Positions 23,524-32,931 of a DNA stretch of 64,000 bases are shown in pieces. The translations under genes were made by a program, and so were the position numbers. The notes under the pieces were generated by a model. The model was given only the letters and a program-made list of their open reading frames with translations. It was not told the origin of the DNA and searched no databases. The stretch is from Isochrysis galbana (Eukaryota; Haptophyta; Isochrysidales; Isochrysidaceae), in the NCBI GenBank assembly GCA_018136815.1, contig CM030943.1, positions 86,046 to 150,045 of the forward strand, given 5' to 3'. Within the stretch, counting starts at the first letter, position 1. Every line of letters starts with the position of its first letter.

Positions 23524-24999
23524 GGCGGAGAGGCCACTCTCCGCCCCCCGCCTCGGCGCCGCCGCTGCGCTCCCGCCCTTTCCCACGAACTTCCCCGGCA
23601 CGCACCTAGACTAGAGCTACTACTACTCAGGGGGTTCTCATCGGGGACTCAACTATGCCTCAACAGCTTCACACTTCACTGCTCACTGGTTTTCGCGACC
23701 GTGTAACTTGTTCGTTTGTGGGGAGGTGAGTGTAGGGGAGCTGGGGGGGCTTGCGTAGGCGAGGGATATAAACCTGGGATAGAACAACTCAACATTAGTG
23801 CCGCTACTGCCACTAGCCATGCACCAACACGCCAAGCCACGGCACACATGACCGCATGAAGATTGAGACCCAAGGCAAAGGCACAGAGCACAGAACTAAG
23901 CACATGATCATACTACCTCCGTCCCAAAACTGAGATGCCTCGCACGCTTTGGGTTGAATGGAAGGTCTACAAACTTCAACGACTAGGGGCTCCATCAAAG
24001 GTATGGTGTTTGGGAGGGTACATTGGGGCTTACTTAACATAAGAGCTCTTGTAAGGTCATTAGTTAGTATGAGGCTACGCCTAGAGCCAATGCGACAAGC
24101 ATACGCACTATATTCACTGTCAGAGCGAACGCTCCGTGCGGCAAATCATACACTCATTCCCACCACATCTACATCCACAATCTTTGCCAACACTACTCGG
24201 CGCTTGTTGTCGAACAAACCCTGCGCCAAGGTGATGTTATAAGCAAGCGTGCTCATGCTCATGGAGCACTTTCTCCAACTCCTCTGCCTCCTCCGGGCCA
24301 GAGGGCCAATGCGCGGCGGCCAGCCACCCGCCTCTCTGCGCGAGTGCAGTAGCCTACCAGCTTTTGCCTACCTCTGGCTCACTTTGGCCCGGTATTTTGC
24401 TACCAGGCGGGGCAAACGCAAACGCGAGAGCCATACGAGATACGAGGACAGGTCGTGAAAGAAGAAACGAGGCGAGAGAACGAAAGAACTAATAAGCTGA
24501 GTCATCGGCCGAAGTTGCCTCGATTGCGGCGACCACTACAGCCTCCGATGGGGGCATGCCTCGGAGAGCCTCACGACGGCAGTGCGACAAGTCCGATACA
24601 TAGAAACGCAGACAACTTCTAAAACAAAAAGGTCGATCGCGAATGCGACATGGGCGCGAGTGAGAGGAGGGAGGAGGGAGGAGGGGGGCGGCGCGCGCTC
24701 CATGAGCGCTATCTTTGAAGATACGTTGACGAAATGGGCTCTGAGCTTTGAGGCGCGGTGAGGGTGAGGGTGTGAGATCTACGAGATGTACTTGCATTGT
24801 GTGTGCGTCATTCGCCCCAAGCCCTTCTCCATTGCCATTGTCACTCTCACCGCCACGCCAGACCCCGGCCCACTACAGTGCACATGCCGCATAAACCCAG
24901 CAAAGCGAAGTAATAGGAATGAAGGAGGGGCAGATAGATGAGTTGGAGAAGAGCGATAGAGATAGGGTTGCGTGTCTGCAAGCTTAGTAGAGTCGTAGA
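23524..24999. other. Intergenic, no secure gene
   Basis: The motif CTACCTCCGTCCCAAAA (about 23915-23931) looks like the end of plant Stowaway-type MITEs, but no matching inverted end was found. A minus-strand open frame at 24489-24797 (102 codons) ends in a plausible Ala-rich peptide but has no family match. Otherwise nothing supportable is seen. Confidence 0.35.
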
Positions 25000-25066
25000 G
25001 TGAGGAAAGTAGTGTGTCCCCAAATAGGTGAGTAGCCCCGATTCTTCAAGAAGTTCTTTTTCACTT
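25000..25066 (+). mobile_element. LINE-family 3' tail (severely truncated)
   Basis: The string AGGTGAGTAGCCCCGATTCTTCA, split here as AGGTGAGTAGCCC and GATTCTTCA, followed by AGAAGTTCTTTTT, matches the 3' end of both full-length LINEs in the window (AGGTGTGTAGCCC...CTTCAGAAG then T-run). The preceding purine-rich stretch (24930-25000) resembles the LINE 3' UTR. This is probably a 5'-truncated insertion lying just beyond the 3' end of the methyltransferase gene. Confidence 0.55.
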
Positions 25067-25090
25067 CGGCGGAGCCCTACTTCTCACAGC

Positions 25091-26530
25091 TCACACGCGA
25101 TGGAGCGCAATCCTATACGTTTCTCTTCCCTCGAGCTCATACGCTAGCTCCGTTTCAGAGCGGCATTCTAGGAGGGTGCTCGCCCCAAGTGTCCATGCAG
25201 GTCCCCAAGCCCTCCTGTCACTCGTTGCATGGAAGGCTGCCTGGCGTCTTGGCAGTCGCACTTGTGCACTTGAGCCCACTGCAGACGCCTCTGCTCGACG
25301 TTGTCCACATCGTTGCCCCTCAGGGCACGCCTTCACTTCTCCCGCCATCTTGGTCTTTGTGGTGACAAGCGAAGTCGCCGCACACTGCACTGCTCCCAGA
25401 GGTAAGAAGCGGCGCGTGCGCATTGCATTGTCGAGAAGCTGCAGAGCAACGTCCTCTACATTGCTCGCCAGATGGAGGGCGCCTCCCAGCTCAAGGATCT
25501 CAGCTACCGCCTCAAACATCTTGTCGCTGGCAAAGAAGTCGAGCGTTTCAGCTGGAGCCCGGGGAAAGGACACTGGTGGGGAGACTGTGGCAGCAATCGG
25601 GCCTTGGGAAGACGGTCCCTCTGTCCCCATGATAACACTGTTGGATAAGGCCGGCAAGTGCCCCTGTTGCCACTCGACGGCAAAGGGCGTCGGACACGAC
25701 AGCACCACTCTCGTGACACGGCCTGGGTACTCCGATTGCAACCTTTTAAGGAGCATGCACGCGTCCTCGGCGACGAAGCTGCAGCGGCCATTCAGCTGCC
25801 AACGAGCCGCGACACCGCGGCCAAAAGCTATTGCAGCGGTGTTAGCATCGCAGCCGAGCACGTTTATCGATTGATCGGAGGAGGCTAACCCTAGAGGCCC
25901 CACACCATAGCCACAGCCAAGGTCGACCGTCAAGTCTCGGGAAGGGTCGTCGAACAGGGTTCGGAGCGGGGCAGACACGCGGGCAGCAGGGACTGGCCTC
26001 CCTGGCCTGCGCTGCTTGGCTGTGAGGGTGTGGTGATGATGCCGTCGGTGAAGCCACCGCGCAGCCCGCGGAGAGAGGAGGGTGAGCGTGCCGGCCTCGA
26101 GCTCAGCGGCCGTCTCAAGGCACACGCCAGCGCGCACCAGCTTCTCCCTTGCGGCGTCGTAGAGACCCAAGAGCGGAAGGGATCCAGCAGCAGCGGCGCG
26201 CTCCACCATATGCGCCGCACTCAGCAGCCCCGCCTTGCGCCGCGTTGGCCGCAGCAGATTCTGCTCCGCACGTGTGCAGAGGTCGGAAATCAGCCGACTG
26301 TCGGTTGTACCTGCTAGAGCCAGGTTGAATGCGACGTCGATGGGCTTGCGGCCGGCGAGTTCGGCAGAGGAAGAGAGATCGCACGCACGCCGGATTGCCG
26401 CGCACGCCTCGTCCACTGCCCCACTCTCGCCGAGCCCCGCGCAGACCACTGCCTGCTGACTCAGGGCGAGCGGTGAACGCATCGCGACGTCGCTCCAAAC
26501 GGAGAGAGCAAGAGAAGTGAAAGGATCCAT
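25091..26530 (-). CDS. TrmB-like SAM-dependent methyltransferase
   Basis: A single uninterrupted 479-codon frame starting MDPFTSLALSV. Residues about 200-330 form a Rossmann methyltransferase core: motif I DLGCGYGVGPLG, then NVLGCDANTAA (acidic end of beta-2), CSFVAEDACMLL (motif III/IV region), LSCPTPF and LELGGALHLASN (motif VI). The order and the GALHLASN strand resemble tRNA (guanine-N7)-methyltransferase (TrmB) relatives of plants and algae. In place of the bacterial DPWPK motif the protein has CPTPF, so the substrate may differ. An N-terminal extension of about 190 residues is Ala-rich and helical with no clear domain, and a roughly 80-residue insertion follows the core. No intron was needed. 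tRNA methylation is family inference. Confidence 0.7.
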   Translation of the reverse strand: MDPFTSLALSVWSDVAMRSPLALSQQAVVCAGLGESGAVDEACAAIRRACDLSSSAELAGRKPIDVAFNLALAGTTDSRLISDLCTRAEQNLLRPTRRKAGLLSAAHMVERAAAAGSLPLLGLYDAAREKLVRAGVCLETAAELEAGTLTLLSPRAARWLHRRHHHHTLTAKQRRPGRPVPAARVSAPLRTLFDDPSRDLTVDLGCGYGVGPLGLASSDQSINVLGCDANTAAIAFGRGVAARWQLNGRCSFVAEDACMLLKRLQSEYPGRVTRVVLSCPTPFAVEWQQGHLPALSNSVIMGTEGPSSQGPIAATVSPPVSFPRAPAETLDFFASDKMFEAVAEILELGGALHLASNVEDVALQLLDNAMRTRRFLPLGAVQCAATSLVTTKTKMAGEVKACPEGQRCGQRRAEASAVGSSAQVRLPRRQAAFHATSDRRAWGPAWTLGASTLLECRSETELAYELEGRETYRIALHRV

Positions 26531-27105
26531 TCACACTAAGGGTCGAGACACTTGGTTAGGGGCTACGAGAGGGAAGACAGAGCGGCGACCCTCACGGCAT
26601 ATTTGGACGTGGGGAGAGAAGAGTTCACAAAGGAACTCTAGCTGGCGCTTACGGATACGGGGGCACGGGGATAGGCTAGGTAGGTAAGGGTGACAGAAAA
26701 AAAGTCTTGGAATAACAATTTCCGCTGTATGTACGGCATGAGATAGGCGTGCTAGTGTTACTCTGCTCTATCTACTTCTACTTCCCACTTCCCAACCTTC
26801 CCTGATCCCTTATTACTTATTACAAACTTGAGAAGGTGAAGGTGCAACTCGAGGTTCCTTTTTTTTAGTCACACGCAACGCACGTCTTTGTCTTTGACGT
26901 TAAGGTACTCGGTACTCGGGTGTCCAAATCACTCGTAAGCGCTTTGCAAGCATGCGCGCCATCCCGATGCCAAGCGCGGGAGGGAGGGTTGCCTATGCGG
27001 CCCGTCGTCATTGTGTCATTGTGTGTGCGCGTTCAGTCCCCATGCGCCGTAAGTAAGCTAGCAGCATTGGTCGCTTGTCGCTTGTCGCAGGCAGGCTGCA
27101 TCTTC
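26531..27105. other. Intergenic, promoter side of the methyltransferase
   Basis: No coding exon or RNA gene was recognised between the methyltransferase start and the LINE insertion. The right end holds the 5' copy of the LINE target duplication (27106-27122). Confidence 0.4.
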
Positions 27106-27128
27106 TTGATTTGTTCAAACAGCCAACT

Positions 27129-27147
27129 ATCGTTATAAACGATAGGG
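27129..27147 (+). promoter_or_regulatory. LINE 5'-terminal hairpin
   Basis: The sequence CTATCGTTATAAACGATAG forms an 8-bp stem (CTATCGTT/AACGATAG) ending two bases before the ORF start codon. The other LINE has the same stem with loss of one loop base pair (53349-53365). Its conservation at the very 5' end suggests a role in the RNA or in internal promotion; this is inference. Confidence 0.6.
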
Positions 27148-27149
27148 TC

Positions 27150-28631
27150 ATGGAGCGCGCCACGCTCCCACCCTCTCCCGCCGCCCACCCCGCCGCGCCG
27201 ACCGACCACGACATGACAGACGCTGCGCAGCCGCAGCGCCCTCCAGCCAGGGCCATGCCAGCCCAGGTGCCCGCGAGCCACGGCCCGAGCCGAGCCCACA
27301 CAGCCACAACGACAGAACACAACCCAACAACACACAACACACAAGCACAGCCAGGCCAGCACAAGCGAACCAGCGCACAGCCAGATCCACAACGCGAAAC
27401 CTCCCATAGGGAAAGCCTCCGGGCTGGGCCCCTACAACGCCACGGCACTGACCACGTGCGCAAGCACGAGGCACAGGCCCGGCCGGTCGAACAGACCACC
27501 AGCAACATACAACTGCATCCATGCAACAACAACTGCATGGCCCAACACACCGAGAAGCCCATAGGGACACATGGCCAAGCAGAAACATGTGGAAGGTCAG
27601 ACTACCATCCCAACCCAATCACACGCGGCACGAGAGCCCGTGATGACGCAAACGAACCGCACGGACAGACAAGCGAGTTGCACACTCAGACAACAACACA
27701 CCCAACACCTCTGGCACACCAGAGGCTACGCACACCACAAACACTCAAAAAGGAGGGGGCCGAGAGGGACCCCAACACAAGACACGTCCCAAACAAGACA
27801 TCTCCCCAAGCAACAAAGCAACTAACCCGAAGACTCCCACCCCGCGGATACGCACAGGTAACCCCCCAAGGAGGGGACGAACAAGAAGCTGAGCAAGAAT
27901 ACCAACATGACTATTCACAAATCATTATGACCTTCACCTCCACGGACCGCGGAATTAAAATCAAAGACGAAGAGGCCTTCAGCGCCATCGTGGCGCATCT
28001 CAACAAACTCGAGGGCGTCGACCTCGAGCCGGAGTTTCTAGCGAAAAGCTCGTCGGGACCGTGGGAGGTCCTGGTCTCGGCGGACTGCGCACAACAATAC
28101 AAAGCCAAATTCAAGGACCAAGGCGTCTTCGCGATCCACGAGGTCAAGTACCCCATGATCGTCAAATTCCAAACACTTGACGACAAGGCTCGCGAACTCC
28201 CTCAAGCGTCATCCAAATCGCTAGCCATTGCTTTCAAAGACGTTACTGCGCACCTCGTAGTACGTAACTACAAGTTCGAGTTGAAAGACTCCATCACCAT
28301 CACCTCGCTGGCTAAGGCGCTCGAAAACCAGGGATTCGTCTTCCTGCAGGGCAACCAAGAACGCTCCAAAGTGCTAACCAAGGAGGGAGTCATCGTAACC
28401 CAAGGCAAAAAAGAGGTCTACCACCTGTACGTAGCACCGAAGACGGGCAACTTCACGACCTTCGACTTTCCACGCAAAATCATACTTAACATCAACAACA
28501 ACCCCTACCCACTCGACTACGCGGTGACTCACGGTCCACGACAAACTCCGACGACGAAATACGCAGAGAGCTGCGTAAATACTACGTATGGCTATACCAA
28601 GAGCGCAAAGCAACGAGAGATACGGAACTAG
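27150..28631 (+). CDS. LINE ORF1-like N-terminal protein (truncated by deletion)
   Basis: An ATG at 27150 (MERATLPP) opens a 493-codon frame. The first 240 residues are a polar, Gln/His/Thr-rich low-complexity region. Then comes a conserved block (ITMTFTS-type start, AFSAIVAHLNKLEGVDLEPE, AHLVVRNYKFELKDSITI, VFLQGNQERSKVLTKEGV, VYHLYVAPKTGNFTTFDFP) shared with the 2070-residue ORF at 53.4 kb. After the deletion junction near 28532 the last 35 or so residues are out of frame with the RT region. Its function (RNA-binding chaperone-like) is inferred only from position. Confidence 0.8.
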   Translation: MERATLPPSPAAHPAAPTDHDMTDAAQPQRPPARAMPAQVPASHGPSRAHTATTTEHNPTTHNTQAQPGQHKRTSAQPDPQRETSHRESLRAGPLQRHGTDHVRKHEAQARPVEQTTSNIQLHPCNNNCMAQHTEKPIGTHGQAETCGRSDYHPNPITRGTRARDDANEPHGQTSELHTQTTTHPTPLAHQRLRTPQTLKKEGAERDPNTRHVPNKTSPQATKQLTRRLPPRGYAQVTPQGGDEQEAEQEYQHDYSQIIMTFTSTDRGIKIKDEEAFSAIVAHLNKLEGVDLEPEFLAKSSSGPWEVLVSADCAQQYKAKFKDQGVFAIHEVKYPMIVKFQTLDDKARELPQASSKSLAIAFKDVTAHLVVRNYKFELKDSITITSLAKALENQGFVFLQGNQERSKVLTKEGVIVTQGKKEVYHLYVAPKTGNFTTFDFPRKIILNINNNPYPLDYAVTHGPRQTPTTKYAESCVNTTYGYTKSAKQREIRN

Positions 28632-28696
28632 AGAACGCGCTGGAAGCGCAAACCCTTACGGCACGCGACAGCGCAACTCTCGAAGGCCATATAATA

Positions 28697-31579
28697 ATGG
28701 AGGAACTGACGAAAGCCATAGACGAGATAGGCAACGGGAAGAGCGCAGGCCCGGACGCCCTCCCGGCTGAATTCTACAAAAGCTACACGGAACTAGTGAA
28801 ACGCGACTTTCTGAGAGTTTTGAACCTCGCCCTAGCGAAAGGCCATCTTAGCGTATCCATGAGAGAGGGCGACATTATAGTCCTATACAAAAAAGGCGAC
28901 ACGCGAGACCCGAGAAATTATAGGCCAATAACACTACTGCAAAGCGACTACAAAATCTTGGCCAAAATACTAACGAACAGGCTAAAACGAGTGATAGGAC
29001 ATATAATATCCAAAGACCAACTGGGATTCGTCCCCAAAAGACTCATAGGAGAGGCCACGCACCTTCTCCAGCTCACGCAGGCGTACCTAGACGAAACGGG
29101 GGAACCCGGGATCATGTTAGCGCTGGACTGGGAGAAGGCTTTCGACAGGGTAAACTGGGGATTCTACAATCTCGCGCTCGAGAAACTAAAATTCGGACGC
29201 GACTTCCAGAGATACGCGCGAACCCTCACCAACGCTGACGCCAAACCAATCAGATACATAAAAGCCAACGGGGGCAGAAGCTTTCCCTTTAACATAGCCA
29301 GTGGGGTGCCACAGGGATGTCCGCTCTCCCCGCTAGCCTTCCTACTCACAGCGGAAGCCCTCACCAGGGTAATCAACGAAGACGACAACATCAACGGAAT
29401 CATAATCAACGGAGCTGAGCTCAAAATCAGTCAATTCGCCGACGACACCCAACTCCTTGCGGCAGACTACGCAAGCCTAGGCCGATCACTAAAATGGGTA
29501 GACCGATATGCGGCCGCCTCGTGCGGCAAACCGAACGATCAAAAGTTCGAGGGACTCAGATGGGGCTCTCTAAAAAGAAAGGCCCCGCCACAAGCCTACA
29601 GACGATACAAATGGCTGAAGAGCAGTGAATGCGCGACGATACTGGGCGTGCCACTGGGGGGACCCGGGGCCACCAAGACCTTCTGGAGGCGCCTCGCTGA
29701 CAAAATAGACAAGAAAGTCTCCGCCCTCGGACCGATAATCGCAAACCTATCCATTCACGGAAGAACGATGGTAGCGAACTTCTTAGTACTATCAGTCCCA
29801 CGATATTGGGTTCAGACACTCGCGGCGCCACAATCGTTTCACAGGGCGCTCAAGAGCTCAGTGGAAAGGGTACTATGGCTAAACCACCGCACCGGACGCA
29901 AACTACAATGGATAAAACATCCGGAAATCCCGCTCAAGGGAGACACGGAAGAAGGGCCGCACTTGGGCCTGGGACTTCTTGACTGGGATAACCATGTAAA
30001 AGCACTCCAATCCAAATGGATACTCAATTACTTGGACGCCAGGCAAGCCCAATGGAAGCAAGTGCTGGACGCATGGTTCTGCCGCACGCGTTTGGGGAGA
30101 GCGGCGGTGCTAGCCGACGTGCCCGCGCACAAGCTAACGGACGGCATAAAAGGAAGGAGCAAGCTCCCGGCCTTTTGGAAGCAAGCCCTCACGAATGTGA
30201 GAACTCTGAAATTAAAGCCGCTGAAAATGAGCAGGGACGGAGCCCTCTCCCAACCCATATGGTACAACCCGCACCACAGCGGCCCGACCATGCAACCGAA
30301 ATGGGCAGAGCTGTGGAACAAACTCGAATGCACCACGATACACAATGTGTTCAAAGACCACGCGTGCACGAGCGCGTTTACCGTGGAGGAATGCGAACAA
30401 TACCTAAAAAATAATGATACATATATACAATACAAAGGAGAACACATCCCCCGCGATAGATTCTTAGGCACTTGGGAGAACATAGTGAGACACGCACACG
30501 ACCTACTACAGGCGGCTGACCAGGAAACCACGGACGCCCAAACTCGCAACACAACAGCTAACACGGCACCGAACACGAAAGACCCAACTCCCGAGATCCA
30601 TATCAACCAAGAGGGAGAGTACTTCGCCAAAGAGAGAAACGCCTGGTACGAAGTCGAACTCTCATACCTCGGCACCCCCATCCTAGGCGACCATACGATC
30701 GCGGCGCCCGCCGACTTGGACCCATCCCCTCCGGCAAAATGGGGCGAAGGATACAAATCAAACAAGAGAACAGAATACCCGCTACCGGACGAATACACCC
30801 TAGACGGCAAGACAACGCTCGACGCGACAGAGGTGACACACCTAACGAGAGCCCTACAAACAGCCCAACACAAACGCCGACGGCTCACGGGCCCCGACAA
30901 CTGGGCGACGAGACTAACACTACCGGACGATATCTGGGCACATCTGGCCAGGATCTACACCTCGCCCATGGTAACAGCGAGAGACACACACCTACACTTC
31001 AAGCACATAACGCATAGGCGCATTGCCACGTCCAACAGATTCCCAGAACGGGACAAAGCGTGCCGCTTCTGCGAGACAGCCGACGAATCATCCACACACC
31101 TGGGAGAGTGCCCAAGACTAACGAAGATATTCGACACCCTTGACTCCCTAGCCCGACACCCAAGCGAGCCGGACAAACCACGCGAGCAAGGCATCATAGA
31201 CAGATTGTTTATGCACCCAAAAGGCTCATGCCCCAAGGCACTGGCAACACTATATATGCTAGCATGGAGATACATCGTAACTGACTTTTACAGAATACAA
31301 TACGACAACGCCACGTTCTCAGAAGAATCAGTACTAGTACGGGTCTTGGAAAGATTCACGAAGCTAAGCAGGGCGCTAAACTTCGCCAACTCAACAGACA
31401 CCTCGCGAACCGCCCAGGCGGGCATGGGGAGGCAACCCAAAAAAAGGATAGACTTGGCCGACATCCGGCCACTATACGAAGTAGGCAATAATAACAGCTT
31501 GACCCCCAGTGCGGAGCTCGTATCCCTGGCAGAGAAACTAGGGATCGAACACCAAATAGCGAGAGAGACCACAAGGTAA
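28697..31579 (+). CDS. LINE reverse transcriptase ORF (no endonuclease)
   Basis: A 960-codon frame. RT motifs run in order: SAGPDALPAEFYKSY, KKGDTRDPRNYRPITLLQ, KDQLGFVPKRLIGEATH, LALDWEKAFDRVNWGF, SGVPQGCPLSPLAFLL and the catalytic FADDTQLLA at about residue 247. A C-terminal CxxC...HxxxC knuckle (CRFCETADESSTHLGEC) lies at about 790. It is full length downstream of the deletion, with no stop codons, and about 70-75% similar by eye to the LINE at 53.4 kb. In-frame codons upstream of 28697 continue the intact element's linker, so the ATG may not be the original start. It might act in trans if translated. Confidence 0.9.
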   Translation: MEELTKAIDEIGNGKSAGPDALPAEFYKSYTELVKRDFLRVLNLALAKGHLSVSMREGDIIVLYKKGDTRDPRNYRPITLLQSDYKILAKILTNRLKRVIGHIISKDQLGFVPKRLIGEATHLLQLTQAYLDETGEPGIMLALDWEKAFDRVNWGFYNLALEKLKFGRDFQRYARTLTNADAKPIRYIKANGGRSFPFNIASGVPQGCPLSPLAFLLTAEALTRVINEDDNINGIIINGAELKISQFADDTQLLAADYASLGRSLKWVDRYAAASCGKPNDQKFEGLRWGSLKRKAPPQAYRRYKWLKSSECATILGVPLGGPGATKTFWRRLADKIDKKVSALGPIIANLSIHGRTMVANFLVLSVPRYWVQTLAAPQSFHRALKSSVERVLWLNHRTGRKLQWIKHPEIPLKGDTEEGPHLGLGLLDWDNHVKALQSKWILNYLDARQAQWKQVLDAWFCRTRLGRAAVLADVPAHKLTDGIKGRSKLPAFWKQALTNVRTLKLKPLKMSRDGALSQPIWYNPHHSGPTMQPKWAELWNKLECTTIHNVFKDHACTSAFTVEECEQYLKNNDTYIQYKGEHIPRDRFLGTWENIVRHAHDLLQAADQETTDAQTRNTTANTAPNTKDPTPEIHINQEGEYFAKERNAWYEVELSYLGTPILGDHTIAAPADLDPSPPAKWGEGYKSNKRTEYPLPDEYTLDGKTTLDATEVTHLTRALQTAQHKRRRLTGPDNWATRLTLPDDIWAHLARIYTSPMVTARDTHLHFKHITHRRIATSNRFPERDKACRFCETADESSTHLGECPRLTKIFDTLDSLARHPSEPDKPREQGIIDRLFMHPKGSCPKALATLYMLAWRYIVTDFYRIQYDNATFSEESVLVRVLERFTKLSRALNFANSTDTSRTAQAGMGRQPKKRIDLADIRPLYEVGNNNSLTPSAELVSLAEKLGIEHQIARETTR

Positions 31580-31889
31580 TCGTGAGAACGGCGAAGAGCA
31601 CGCCGAGACACCACATTCGGGGCAGCCACAGCACGCGAGGCCTGAACTAACCAAAGACATGAACCCAAAAGGCCTGCCCAGACCCCGAAACCGAAGCCGG
31701 GCCCTTGGTAGCGCACCAGGGCCGCACCCCCGACACCAAAGACAAAGGAACGAGGGGGGGAAGGCGAGGGGGCGGAGAGAAGGGAGTTAAGGGCGTTGGC
31801 GGCAGTGCAGCGGCAAGAGTACGCGCTGTCTAGTAGTAGGTGTGTAGCCCAGAAACTTCAGATCTTTTTTTTTTGATTTGTTCAAACAG

Positions 31890-32320
31890 GGCGTTGTGCT
31901 TTGTTGTTGTTGTTGCTGCTGCTTCAAGTAAGCTTCCAGCGACGCCGACGATACGCCACGTGTGAGTAGAACAGTAGAACGAACGGTTAAAATGTTTTGT
32001 GCTACAATGTACCCCCCTGGGGTACGAAATCCATGGAATCGTACCCCTCTACCGGATTTCCCCGCCATGGCGGCCCTCTCGGCCCAACGGTTGCCCGAAA
32101 TCGGTGCGCAGCCCTCGGCAGGGAGGGGGGGGGGGAGGGGGGAGGGGGGGAGATCAAAAGACAGATCCCGTTTACGTTAATGTTATCATCATATACTGTA
32201 AAAGTCCCTCGGTCCCAGGGGGTGCCCCCAAGGTTCCCGCCCGCACTCCGCGCCCAGAGTTCCCCCGCGGAAATAGTGAACGCACGGCGTGCACCTTCAT
32301 AGTAGGAGAGAAAGTTGTAT
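31890..32320. other. Intergenic with G-rich tract
   Basis: A region without genes following the LINE. It has a G-rich block at 32123-32153 and palindromic bits such as CCCCCCTGGGG (about 32012-32022) and CCGCCATGGCGG (32064-32075). Confidence 0.35.
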
Positions 32321-32334
32321 AAGTTGTTATGCGT

Positions 32335-32831
32335 TATGCGCACGCACGGCGCACGGCGCCCCCGCGGGGGGGGCAACCGATGCACATCGCGCCGTGCGCA
32401 TGCACGGCGTGCACATGGGTGATTGCAACTCATCACACATGTCCCGTGAGAGATCTATCTTATACTGAACGTTTACGTAATGCTGTGCGACCTGGGCACC
32501 ACAGGGGAACCGCAGAGAAGCAGAGAAACAAGTTGCTATGCGCACGCACGGCGCCCCCGCGGGGGAACCGATCCATAGGGGAGCCGCAGAGAAACAAGGT
32601 GCTATGCGCACACACGGCGCCCCCGCGGGGGAACCGATGCACATCGCGCCGTGCACATGCACGGCGTGCATATGGGTGATTACAAACTCATCACACATGT
32701 CCCGTGAGATATCTCTCTTATACTAGACGTTTGCGTAAGTGTAGGCGAATCGCAGAGAATCAAATTGGCACACGCACGCACGGCGTCTCCATAGGGGCGC
32801 GCTGGTTCGTCAGGAAAAAGACACTGTGACA
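32335..32831. repeat. 258-bp tandem repeat abutting the assembly gap
   Basis: A unit containing GGCGCCCCCGCGGGG, ACCGATGCACATCGCGCCGT and CATCACACATGTCCCGTGAG occurs twice, offset by 258 bp (for example GTCCCGTGAG at 32441 and 32699). A partial third copy (CACGCACGCACGGCG near 32770) runs toward the gap. The gap is probably more of the same array. Confidence 0.8.
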
Positions 32832-32931
32832 NNNNNNNNNNNNNNNNNNNNNNNNNNNNNNNNNNNNNNNNNNNNNNNNNNNNNNNNNNNNNNNNNNNNN
32901 NNNNNNNNNNNNNNNNNNNNNNNNNNNNNNN
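32832..32931. other. Assembly gap (100 N)
   Basis: Exactly 100 Ns, the conventional scaffold-gap filler, so the real length is unknown. The flanking tandem repeat on the left probably caused it. Confidence 0.99.

Larger units (their letters stand above)
27123..31872 (+). mobile_element. L1/Tx1-like LINE, internally deleted, 17-bp duplication
   Basis: A non-LTR retrotransposon bounded by TTGATTTGTTCAAACAG at 27106-27122 and 31873-31889. It begins with a short hairpin leader, encodes an ORF1-like product and a reverse transcriptase, and ends AGGTGTGTAGCCCAGAAACTTCAG plus a T-run, quoted in parts: AGGTGTGTAGCCC, then AACTTCAG. Compared with the LINE at 53.3 kb, about 1.75 kb is missing at a junction near 28532, removing CCCH fingers and the whole endonuclease and shifting the frame. 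It therefore cannot be autonomous. The intact duplication shows it was inserted by target-primed reverse transcription; whether the deletion preceded insertion is unknown. Confidence 0.9.

Noticed and set aside
23913..24260. Stowaway-like MITE starting CTACCTCCGTCCCAAAA
   Set aside because: No reverse-complement end or TA duplication was found within several hundred bases, so the match may be chance.
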